Assembly (NCBI GenBank): GCA_008360975.2
Contig: CM039183.1
Coordinates: 47,111,850 to 47,175,849, forward strand
DNA: 64,000 nucleotides
Direction of reading: 5' to 3'
Source: Lichenostomus cassidix
Taxonomy: Eukaryota > Chordata > Aves > Passeriformes > Meliphagidae
A model generated the notes under the pieces. The model searched no databases and had not been told where the DNA came from. It saw only the letters and a list, made by a program, of their open reading frames with translations. The stretch's first letter is position 1. The number at the start of each line of letters is the position of its first letter. Positions 14,551 to 22,323 of the stretch are shown here, piece after piece. Made by a program: the position numbers and the translations under genes.

Positions 14551-15993
14551 CAGCTTATAAGCAGAATTGCAGAGACATGCAAATAATTAATCAGTTAAAC
14601 TTATTAACCACTTCCAACTTGAGAATGACAAAAATGTGTAACAGTTATTTAAGCTGAATTTATTTACCAGCCATTACTCCAGAATCAACTGCAAATGCAT
14701 CTTTGAACTGTCGTTGAAGTAAAAAAAACTCTCTGAATCTAAGATGATAAAACAACACAGCTGAGAAACGGTTATTTCCGGAAAAGAAAAAAAAATAGAG
14801 AAAACATCTGTAGGTCTAAGGTGATGAACACCAGTCAGCCGTTTGGAGCACAACTACTCAACTGCTGTTTCTAGCATCTGCAAGTTTTTAAGGTGAATAT
14901 GAGGTGTATATCAAGCCAAGGTAAAGATTTTTAAATGGTCCTAATGTGTTGAGACCGTCAAGTGTCACTGAGATTTTTCAGATATTGCCATTTTGTATAA
15001 ACAAGGTTTTGTAAACAAGATAATCACAAAGACCACACAAAGACAAAATTGCTTGGATCTTTCCTTTAATAAAACAGTGGTGTTAACTGACTCACAGTGT
15101 CATTTTTAACCTTGTTAAAATCTTGTTTTGCAACTCTACATATCACAGAGATTAGTAAAACAGAACTGGTAGAGTCAAGGTTACCAAATATGATTAGACT
15201 AATAACACGTGAAGAGGAAATCATGCACAGAGAGAGATGCTGGAGGAAAAGCCTCACATATATTTAGAGATGAGTAATTTTATTTCTGTTTTAATATAAT
15301 AAAACTATGGGACACCCACAGCTTAACACAATGAAAGCTTGCCATTCAAATCCACCATAATAAATGCATGATGTGACAGAGTTAGAGAAATTATGACATT
15401 AATGTTATTTTTAATGCTGCATAGATGAACCTGATAGCACCATCAAGATGCCAAATAGAGGGACATACCAAAATATAGTGTTCTGGGCAAGCTGCAAAAT
15501 AGAGCAGGCATCTCAGAACCTGAGGCTCATCCAACCTATTTCAAGTACATGAAACAAAAAGGATGCAAATAAACCATAATAATATTGGATTATAAAAATA
15601 ATGGTCTGCAGATATATCAAAAAGACACAACCTGTGAACAGCGAAAAACAAGTAATTTAAGTAATTTCCCATCACATTAAGCATTAAGGGAAAGAAAAAT
15701 ACAAAGAAAATAATGTCCTTTCCAGACCATAAAAATGTATTTTCAATTTACAGAAAAAAATCCAACATCCTTTATACTTTGATGCTTTTTTTTGTCTTTG
15801 ATGGTCATTTCAATAAGGGCTTATAAAAAAAAAGTCTTCCCTGTTCACCATGCTTGGCTGGTTGAGTGTGCCTGGGGATTTCATGCACTCTGGTGCATGT
15901 ATAGATACACAGCAGCCACTATGTATGAAGACAGCTAATGAGTGGTACATTATATAAGAACATTTATTAAAACATTTACTGAATTTATCAAGC

Positions 15994-16023
15994 TGTAATC
16001 ACAGCTAAGTTCCTGTGATTACA
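15994..16023. repeat. 11-bp perfect inverted repeat, 8-nt loop
   Basis: TGTAATCACAG at 15994-16004 and CTGTGATTACA at 16013-16023 are exact reverse complements. It lies about 340 bp left of the provirus and is not part of it. Confidence 0.9.
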
Positions 16024-16363
16024 CGTTTCAAATGGCTTCCTGACTGCACTTCCTAAAAATTCACCAGGTCATATGTGCCTTAGTATTAGGAACCACACTT
16101 TATGTATACTTTGCTTTTTATTCAGACTCACATTTCTGACACTTCTCTTCTAAAGACCAAGTTCATTTTCTTGCTGAATCTGTCCCTGGTAATCTCCCCA
16201 GTCATCAAGGTCTCATTTTGGGCAGGCTTAAATTAAAAATACACCAAATCGTACAGATAAATGGAAAAAAAATTAGTAAATAAACCAAACATAACACAAT
16301 AGACAACATAAGAAAACCCTACTAAATTGGTCACCACTGAAGAATACAGATTGTTCAAATTAA

Positions 16364-16368
16364 CTCAC
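16364..16368. repeat. Left target-site duplication of provirus (CTCAC)
   Basis: CTCAC directly precedes the TG of the 5' LTR and recurs directly after the CA of the 3' LTR. A 5-bp duplication is usual for ERV-L-type integration. Confidence 0.93.
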
Positions 16369-16420
16369 TGTCCTAGGTTGCAATATTGATGTAGTTAAGT
16401 ATTCTATTACCACCAGCTGT

Positions 16421-16517
16421 GGGCCATTAGCTGCTATCACCCACTCCGGATGACAGGCAGTGGGCCATCCGTTAGCTATTATCACTTGCTAACGACCCAC
16501 CCCGCATGACAGGCAAT
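16421..16517 (+). repeat. Imperfect tandem units in U3
   Basis: Unit 1 (16421-16461, 41 nt) and unit 2 (16462-16517, 56 nt) both begin GGGCCAT and end with a GATGACAGGCAAT-like segment. A third partial start follows at 16518. Unit 1 lacks an internal piece that is present in unit 2. The same array is in the 3' LTR at 21860-21956; the solo LTR has a single unit. U3 direct repeats are often enhancer elements in retroviruses, so an enhancer role is inferred. Confidence 0.8.
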
Positions 16518-16612
16518 GGGCCATCAGGCACCCACCGTGTGACTCATGGACTTATCTCATCCCATTGTGAGATGCTCTGCCCAGGAGGGAGGAGCCAGGT
16601 GTTCCCACCTGG

Positions 16613-16618
16613 ATATAA
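16613..16618 (+). promoter_or_regulatory. Putative TATA box of LTR promoter
   Basis: ATATAA sits in GGATATAACC about 245 bp into the LTR, after GC-rich U3 sequence. All three LTR copies in the window keep it. Transcription would start roughly 25-30 bp downstream; that start is inferred, not seen. Confidence 0.5.
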
Positions 16619-16885
16619 CCTGGACTTGGAACTGCCTGAGCTAGCCCTGTCTACTGGGTTCCCAGAGGACCAGAGCTACTACTGGATCTTCAGCTGGAGA
16701 CTAGACCTTCACAGGATCACCGCTTCAACTGGACTACTTCAGTTGGACTGCTACTACCACCCTAACAGGGTGTTAGGTTGTATCTGACTTTGTCAGTGCT
16801 TTTCCTTGTATTATTTCACCTTATTTTTAATTTCAATCTTGACTTGTGATCTCCCACTGGTTTGTTTTCAAACCAAGACATATTT

Positions 16886-16903
16886 TGGCGCCCAACGTGG
16901 GGC
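16886..16903 (+). other. Primer binding site, tRNA-Lys type
   Basis: TGGCGCCCAACGTGGGGC lies 5 nt after the 5' LTR. From known retroviral primer sites it matches the tRNA-Lys1,2 class used by foamy viruses and Mason-Pfizer-type viruses. It is not a tRNA-Leu site, after which ERV-L was named. Only 32 nt separate it from the gag ATG. Confidence 0.88.
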
Positions 16904-16935
16904 ACGACCTGGGGAAACTCAGAAATCCTATCACC

Positions 16936-18588
16936 ATGATGGTCAGCTTATCTATATGGGTGCTGTATCTCGCTCTCTATATTTTTCCTCAAATGGGAAA
17001 CTATCTGCCTGTCGTATTGGCCCTGTTGCGACCAGGGAATGGCATGAAAATTGCTCTTTTGGTTTATTATGCCTATTGCGTGGTAACCTGTGAGGCGATG
17101 AATACCATTCGGAACGTATACTCAAGTTTATCTGCCTGGCCTAATCTGAGCCACTACATCTGGGACCTCCTCAGCAATCATACCCAGCCTCTGGGGTTAG
17201 GAGGAGAGAGCGGTTTCTTCCAGCCTTTCAGGTCAGGCACAGCCATTTTTGAGGATATTGAGTTCTCTCTGGATGCTAGGGATAGCATAATCTTTTTGTT
17301 AGTTCTGTTTTCCTTTTTCTCTGCAACCAGCACTGTGTACCTCATGCTGAAGATCAGAACAATATCTTGTCTTTTTGAGGAGGAGAAACAAAGCAAATCA
17401 GCAGGAAAGAGGAAAAGAACTAAAAGAGCAGTGGACGTCTCAACACAGACCATTACCAAATCAGAACAGCCGAAGCCTGTAGCAGTTGCCCCCGTCCAGA
17501 AAAAGAAATCCAAGAGCAAGTCAGTCCGCACAGCGACTGATGAGGATGCGGCAGGACCATCTCACCAAGCAGAAGAGACGGAGCCGGAGATCATCACTCG
17601 CTCTCTATCCCTGGGGGAGCTGCGTGACCTACGGAGGGAATTCACCCGGCAGGCGAATGAGTCCATCTTGACCTGGCTGCTCCGTATCTGGGACGCCGCC
17701 GCTAATGACACCATTCTGGACGGAAGTGAGGCCAGGCAACTGGGATCCCTGTCCCAGGATGTGGTTATTGACCAGGGGATTGGGAAAACCCAGGAAACTC
17801 TCAGCCTCTGGCGGCGATTGCTGGCGAGTGTACGGGACAGATACCTTTGCAAAGAAGACCTCCAGATGCACCAAAGAAAATGGAACACAATAGAACAAGG
17901 TATCCGATGCCTGAGGGAATTGGCCGTGCTAGAGATCATTTTCTCAGACAACGAGAGATTCCCCAAGAGCCCAGATAATGTCCGGTGCACTTCACAAATG
18001 TGGCTAAGATTCGCGCGGCTCGGACCAGAGATATACTCTCGTTACCTGGCAACACTGCAGTGGAGGGAAGGCGAAGACCAGGTGGGCGTGTTAACAAACA
18101 AACTGAGAATTTACGAGGACACTGTCACCGCCCCACTACGCACCCAGGTCTCATCAGTGGAAACAAACCTGGCCGAGCAAGTCCGGAGCTTGATTGAAGA
18201 GAGCCTCCAGAAACTAAGGAAAGAGTTCAAAGAAGGATTTTTCCATGTCACACCGAAACCAACCAGAGTCTCTGCCATCAGGAGCAGACGTTCCCCAGCC
18301 AGGGAAAGAAGACAAACCCCGCGACGTGACCTCTGGTTTTTCCTGCAGGAGCATGGGGAAGACATGAGAAAGTGGGATAGGAAACCCACCTCCACCTTAG
18401 CAGCCCGGGTACGTGAATTGAAAAAGGAAACATCCACTTCAGGAGGCTCATCTAGGTACAACACTGCCCCAGTCTCTTGTGGACAGAACTCCAGACAGAA
18501 TGGAAGTGATAATATGACTGATCCTCTTGAAGGGACCTCAGGAACACATTTACAGGAGAAGAACATCGTGCACCAAAAACAGGATTAG
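16936..18588 (+). CDS. gag: Endogenous retroviral Gag with N-terminal membrane segments
   Basis: Gag is the structural polyprotein that builds the particle. The start is the first in-frame ATG after the primer site, in a good context (TCACCATGATGG). The frame stays open upstream into the LTR but has no ATG there. The product is 550 residues. Hydrophobic stretches lie at about 5-31, 37-52 and 117-138. Between the last two is a loop with sequons NLS (70) and NHT (81). KRKRTKR follows at 158-164, then a Lys/Ser-rich linker. From about residue 223 comes a helical capsid-like region with LTWLLRIWDA, like ERV-L Gag, and a coiled stretch. Near the C-terminus is an Arg-rich cluster (SRRSPARERRQTPRR). 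I see no CCHC zinc knuckle. The frame ends in UAG, and pro-pol continues in the same frame. Function of the membrane part is unknown; ER or vesicle assembly, as in IAP particles, is an inference. Confidence 0.85.
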   Translation: MMVSLSIWVLYLALYIFPQMGNYLPVVLALLRPGNGMKIALLVYYAYCVVTCEAMNTIRNVYSSLSAWPNLSHYIWDLLSNHTQPLGLGGESGFFQPFRSGTAIFEDIEFSLDARDSIIFLLVLFSFFSATSTVYLMLKIRTISCLFEEEKQSKSAGKRKRTKRAVDVSTQTITKSEQPKPVAVAPVQKKKSKSKSVRTATDEDAAGPSHQAEETEPEIITRSLSLGELRDLRREFTRQANESILTWLLRIWDAAANDTILDGSEARQLGSLSQDVVIDQGIGKTQETLSLWRRLLASVRDRYLCKEDLQMHQRKWNTIEQGIRCLRELAVLEIIFSDNERFPKSPDNVRCTSQMWLRFARLGPEIYSRYLATLQWREGEDQVGVLTNKLRIYEDTVTAPLRTQVSSVETNLAEQVRSLIEESLQKLRKEFKEGFFHVTPKPTRVSAIRSRRSPARERRQTPRRDLWFFLQEHGEDMRKWDRKPTSTLAARVRELKKETSTSGGSSRYNTAPVSCGQNSRQNGSDNMTDPLEGTSGTHLQEKNIVHQKQD

Positions 18589-18663
18589 AGGAGCCCTGCC
18601 TCTAGCCAGGTAGAGGAAAGGGATAATCAGATCTATTGGACTGTGTGGATCCGATGGCCTGGC
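18586..18663 (+). promoter_or_regulatory. Candidate UAG readthrough signal with pseudoknot
   Basis: UAG at 18586-18588 separates gag and pol in the same frame. After a 10-nt spacer, CCTCTA (18599-18604) pairs exactly with TAGAGG (18611-18616). The 6-nt loop GCCAGG (18605-18610) is the exact complement of CCTGGC at 18658-18663, which allows an H-type pseudoknot with a 41-nt second loop. Gammaretroviruses suppress a gag UAG using a spacer and a pseudoknot. The role here is inferred from that layout. Confidence 0.55.
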
Positions 18664-21600
18664 ACGTCTGACCCACAAAGATACACGGCTTTGGTTGACA
18701 CCGGCGCTCAGTGCACCCTGATGCCATCCAGGTATGTGGGGACTGAATCCATTTCTATTTCTGGGGTGACAGGAGGATCCCAGCAGCTGACTGTACTGGA
18801 AGCTGAAGTGAGTTTAACTGGGAACGAGTGGCAGAAACACCCCATTGTGACTGGTCCAGACGCCCCATGCATCCTCGGCATAGATTATCTCAGGAGTGGA
18901 TATTTCAAAGATCCAAAGGGACATCGTTGGGCTTTTGGGATAGCAGCCGTAGAGACAGAAGACATAAGGCAACTGAATAGCCTGCCTGGTCTCTCAGATA
19001 ACCCGTCTGCTGTAGGACTACTGAGAATTGAAGAACAGCGGGTACCAATTGCTACAGCAACAGTGCATCGCCGGCAATACCGCACTGACAGAGACTCTGT
19101 GGCCCCCATCCATAAGATGATTCGGGATCTGGAGAGCCAAGGGGTGGTCAGCAAGGCTCACTCACCCTTTAACAGCCCTATATGGCCGGTGCGTAAGTCC
19201 AGTGAAGAATGGAGACTGACGGTGGATTACTGTGGCCTGAATGAAGTCACACCACCACTGAGTGCTGCTGTACCGGACATGTTGGAACTTCAGTATGAGC
19301 TGGAATCCAAGCCAGCAAAGTGGTATGCGACCATTGATATTGCCAATGCCTTTTTCTCCATTCCTCTGGCAGCAGAGTGCAGGCCTCAGTTTGCTTTCAC
19401 CTGGAGAGGTGTGCAGTCCACGTGGAACCGACTGCCCCAGGGGTGGAAGCACAGTCCCACCATCTGCCATGGACTGATCCAGGCTGCACTGGAAAAGGGT
19501 GAGGCTCCAGAACATCTGCAGTATATTGATGACATCATTGTGTGGGGAGACACAGCAATGGAAGTATTTGGGAAAGGAGAGAAAATCATCAGAATTCTCC
19601 TGGAAGCCGGTTTCGCCATCAAGAAGAGCAAAGTCAAGGGACCTGCCCGAGAGATCCAGTTCCTGGGAGTAAAGTGGCAAGATGGACGGCGTCAGATTCC
19701 TTCTGAGGTCATCAATAAGATCACCGCGATGTCTCCACCAACCAACAAGAAGGAGACGCAAGCTTTCCTAGGCGCCATAGGCTTTTGGAGAATGCACATC
19801 CCTGAGTACAGCCAGATTGTGAGTCCTCTCTACCTCATAACCCGCAAGAAGAACGATTTCCACTGGGGCCCTGAACAGCAGCAAGCCTTCACCCAGATCA
19901 AACAGGAGATCGCTCATGCGGTAGCCCTGGGACCAGTCAGGACAGGACCAGAGGTAAAGAATGTGCTCTACTCTGCAGCCGGGAGCCATGGTCTGTCCTG
20001 GAGCCTTTGGCAGAAGGTGCCTGGCGAGACCCGAGGTCGACCACTGGGATTCTGGAGTCGAAGTTACAGAGGGTCTGAAGTCAACTACACTCCCACCGAG
20101 AAAGAAATCTTGGCAGCTTACGAAGGAGTCCAAGCCGCCTCAGAGGTGATCGGCACAGAAACACAACTTCTCCTTGCACCCCGACTGCCAGTGCTAGGGT
20201 GGATGTTCAAGGGAAGGGTTCCCTCTACCCACCATGCCACTGATGCCACGTGGAGCAAATGGATTGCCCTCATCACACAGCGCGCCCGTATTGGAAACCC
20301 GAATCGCCCTGGGATTCTGGAAATCATCACAAACTGGCCTGAAGGTGAGACTTTTAAATTATCTTCAGAAGAAGCAGAGGAGCAAGTAGCACGTGCCGAG
20401 GAAGCACCCCCGTATAACGAGCTGCCGGAGAGTGAAAGACGCTATGCCCTCTTCACCAATGGTTCCTGCCGAATTGTAGGCACAGATCGGAAATGGAAAG
20501 CTGCAGTATGGAGCCCCACACGACAAGCTGTACAGGCTACCGAGGGACAAGGTGGATCGAGTCAGGTCGCAGAGCTTAAAGCCATCCAACTGGCTTTGGA
20601 TATTGCTGAACGAGAGAAATGGCCAAGGCTCTATCTCTACACTGACTCCTGGATGGTAGCCAACGCGCTATGGGGATGGTTAGACCGCTGGAGAAAGGCT
20701 AACTGGCAGCGCAGAGGAAAACCCATCTGGGCCGCTGAGATTTGGCAGGACATCGCCGCCCGGGCAGAAAAGCTGACTGTGAAAGTTCGACATGTGGATG
20801 CACATGTACCTAAGAGTCGGGCTAATGAAGAGCATCGTAACAACGAGCAGGTGGACCGAGCTGCCAAGGTGGAAGTGTCACAGGTGGATCTGGACTGGCA
20901 GCACAAAGGAGAATTATTTCTAGCTCGTTGGGCCCATGATGCCTCTGGTCATCAAGGGAGAGATGCGACATACAGGTGGGCTCGTGACCGAGGGGTGGAC
21001 TTGACCAAGGACAACATCTCACAGGTCATCCACAGCTGTGAGACTTGCGCTGCAATCAAACAGGCCAAGCGGGTGAAGCCTCTGTGGTATGGTGGACGAT
21101 GGTCAAAGTACAGGTATGGGGAAGTATGGCAAGTTGACTACATCACACTTCCCCAAACCCGCCAAGGAAAGCACTATGTGTTGACCATGGTGGAAGCAAC
21201 CACGGGATGGTTAGAGACCTACCCTGTGCCTCATGCTACTGCCCGGAACACCATCTTGGGTCTGGAAAAGCAAGTCCTGTGGAGACATGGTACCCCTGAG
21301 AGAAACGAGTCTGACAATGGAACCCATTTCAAGAATGGCCTCATAAGCACCTGGGCTAGAGAACACGGAATTGAATGGATATACCACATCCCCTATCACG
21401 CACCAGCTGCCGGGAAAGTTGAACGGTGCAACGGACTACTTAAGACAACTTTGAAGGCACTTGGCGGGGGAACCTTCAAAAATTGGGAACTGAACTTAGC
21501 AAAGGCCACCTGGATGGTTAACACAAGGGGTTCTATCAATCGAGCCGGTCCTGCCGAGTCCGAACCTTTGCACACAGTGGATGGAGATAAAGTCCCTGTG

Positions 21601-21807
21601 ATACACGTAAGAGGTTTCTTAGGAAAGACTGTTTGGATTAGTCCCACATCAGGCAAAGGCAAACCCATCCGTGGAGTGGTTTTTGCCCAAGGACCTGGTT
21701 ATACTTGGTGGGTGATGAAGGCAGATGGGGAAACCTGTTGTGTACCACAAGGAGACCTTATCTTAAGTGAGAACTGTGTAGATGGTAATAGAATAAGGGG
21801 TGGATAA
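18589..21807 (+). CDS. pro-pol: Endogenous retroviral Pro-Pol polyprotein (readthrough product)
   Basis: The frame is continuous with gag across one UAG and has no ATG of its own near the start, so it is taken from the codon after the UAG: 1072 residues. Protease: LVDTGAQ with Asp37, and a CILGIDYL segment. Reverse transcriptase, about 170-430: catalytic Asp250 (ATIDIANAF) and YIDD with Asp314 and Asp315; LPQGWKHSP lies between them. RNase H, about 618-765: Glu662, Asp686 and Asp756 are present, but the first acidic position is Asn624 (FTNGSC). Integrase: zinc-binding H783, H788, C817, C820; catalytic D850, D909, E945 with exactly 35 residues between the last two; then a C-terminal SH3-like region. 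No dUTPase follows. Apart from Asn624 I see no lesion. The product would copy and integrate the element's RNA. Confidence 0.95.
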   Translation, partial: RSPASSQVEERDNQIYWTVWIRWPGTSDPQRYTALVDTGAQCTLMPSRYVGTESISISGVTGGSQQLTVLEAEVSLTGNEWQKHPIVTGPDAPCILGIDYLRSGYFKDPKGHRWAFGIAAVETEDIRQLNSLPGLSDNPSAVGLLRIEEQRVPIATATVHRRQYRTDRDSVAPIHKMIRDLESQGVVSKAHSPFNSPIWPVRKSSEEWRLTVDYCGLNEVTPPLSAAVPDMLELQYELESKPAKWYATIDIANAFFSIPLAAECRPQFAFTWRGVQSTWNRLPQGWKHSPTICHGLIQAALEKGEAPEHLQYIDDIIVWGDTAMEVFGKGEKIIRILLEAGFAIKKSKVKGPAREIQFLGVKWQDGRRQIPSEVINKITAMSPPTNKKETQAFLGAIGFWRMHIPEYSQIVSPLYLITRKKNDFHWGPEQQQAFTQIKQEIAHAVALGPVRTGPEVKNVLYSAAGSHGLSWSLWQKVPGETRGRPLGFWSRSYRGSEVNYTPTEKEILAAYEGVQAASEVIGTETQLLLAPRLPVLGWMFKGRVPSTHHATDATWSKWIALITQRARIGNPNRPGILEIITNWPEGETFKLSSEEAEEQVARAEEAPPYNELPESERRYALFTNGSCRIVGTDRKWKAAVWSPTRQAVQATEGQGGSSQVAELKAIQLALDIAEREKWPRLYLYTDSWMVANALWGWLDRWRKANWQRRGKPIWAAEIWQDIAARAEKLTVKVRHVDAHVPKSRANEEHRNNEQVDRAAKVEVSQVDLDWQHKGELFLARWAHDASGHQGRDATYRWARDRGVDLTKDNISQVIHSCETCAAIKQAKRVKPLWYGGRWSKYRYGEVWQVDYITLPQTRQGKHYVLTMVEATTGWLETYPVPHATARNTILGLEKQVLWRHGTPERNESDNGTHFKNGLISTWAREHGIEWIYHIPYHAPAAGKVERCNGLLKTTLKALGGGTFKNWELNLAKATWMVNTRGSINRAGPAESEPLHTVDGDKVPVIHVRGFLGKTVWISPTSGKGKPIRGVVFAQGPGYTWWVMKADGETCCVPQGDLILSENCVDGNRIRGG
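21790..21807 (+). other. Purine-rich tract / plus-strand primer region
   Basis: AGAATAAGGGGTGGATAA is purine except for three T and abuts the 3' LTR. It overlaps the last codons and TAA stop of pol. A polypurine tract in this position primes plus-strand DNA synthesis in retroviruses. The exact cleavage point is inferred from the LTR start. Confidence 0.7.
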
Positions 21808-22318
21808 TGTCCTAGGTTGCAATCTTGATGTAGTTAAGTATTCTATTACCACCAGCTGTGGGCCATTAGCTGCTATCACCCACTCCGGATGACAGGCAAT
21901 GGGCCATCCGTTAGCTATTATCCCTTGCTAACGACCCACCCCGCATGACAGGCAATGGGCCATCAGGGACCCACCGTGTGACTCATGGACTTATCTCATC
22001 CCATTGTGGGATGCTCTGCCCAGGAGGGAGGAACCAGGTGTTCCCACCTGGATATAACCTGGACTTGGAACTGCCTGAGCTAGCCCTGTCTACTGGGTTC
22101 CCAGAGGACCAGAGCTACTACTGGATCTTCAGCTGGAGACTAGACCTTCACAGGATCACCGCTTCAACTGGACTACTTCAGTTGGACTGCTACTACCACC
22201 CTAACAGGGTGTTAGGTTGTATCTGACTTTGTCAGTGCTTTTCCTTGTATTATTTCACTTATTTTTAATTTCAGTCTTGACTTGTGATCTCCTACTGGTT
22301 TGTTTCCAAACCAAGACA
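21808..22318 (+). repeat. 3' LTR of ERV-L-like provirus
   Basis: The 511-bp repeat begins TGTCCTAGG and ends CCAAGACA, directly after the pol stop codon. Compared with the 5' LTR it has nine substitutions and lacks one C in a TTTCACCTTATT-like segment. The U3 units are at 21860-21956. A 93-codon frame (21945-22226) is open here as in the other two LTR copies. Confidence 0.96.
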
Positions 22319-22323
22319 CTCAC
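22319..22323. repeat. Right target-site duplication of provirus (CTCAC)
   Basis: This matches the CTCAC before the 5' LTR. An exact duplication indicates that the provirus has not recombined with another copy since insertion. Confidence 0.93.

Larger units (their letters stand above)
10948..16363. other. AT-rich stretch without a recognisable gene
   Basis: No gene or classified repeat was recognised. The stretch contains a 10-bp hairpin with an extra direct copy of its arm near 14.5 kb and an 11-bp stem hairpin at 15994-16023. It ends at the left target-site duplication of the provirus. Confidence 0.6.
16369..16880 (+). repeat. 5' LTR of ERV-L-like provirus
   Basis: The 512-bp repeat begins TGTCCTAGG and ends AACCAAGACA, with TG/CA termini. 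It is almost identical to 21808-22318. U3 contains two imperfect copies of a unit starting GGGCCAT. A TATA-like ATATAA lies at 16613-16618. I see no canonical AATAAA or ATTAAA, so the poly(A) signal is unassigned. The U5 end forms a TGGTTTG/CAAACCA stem-loop. Confidence 0.96.
16369..22318 (+). mobile_element. Near-intact ERV-L-like (class III) endogenous retrovirus
   Basis: This is a complete 5,950-bp provirus: LTR, primer site, gag, in-frame UAG, pro-pol, purine tract and LTR, bounded by 5-bp CTCAC duplications. The pol sequence, with a YIDD reverse transcriptase motif and protease-RT-RNase H-integrase order, is of the ERV-L type as I know that family. There is no env, because the pol stop codon touches the 3' LTR, and no dUTPase follows integrase. 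Both long frames are open. The two LTRs differ by 9 substitutions and one 1-bp indel over about 511 bp (about 1.8%). At assumed avian neutral rates of 2-3.5e-9 per site per year, that implies a few million years. Family assignment rests on recognition, not on a search. Confidence 0.95.

Noticed and set aside
16846..16935. Upstream extension of the gag frame into the LTR and primer site
   Set aside because: It has no ATG, only GTG, and would run through the primer binding site. The ATG at 16936 has a good context.
17562..17990. 142-codon minus-strand frame inside gag
   Set aside because: Shadow of the gag frame in codon-rich sequence, with no recognisable features of its own.
18643..18645. 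GTG as an independent pol start
   Set aside because: It is not a normal eukaryotic start. The frame is open back to the gag UAG, so readthrough fits better.
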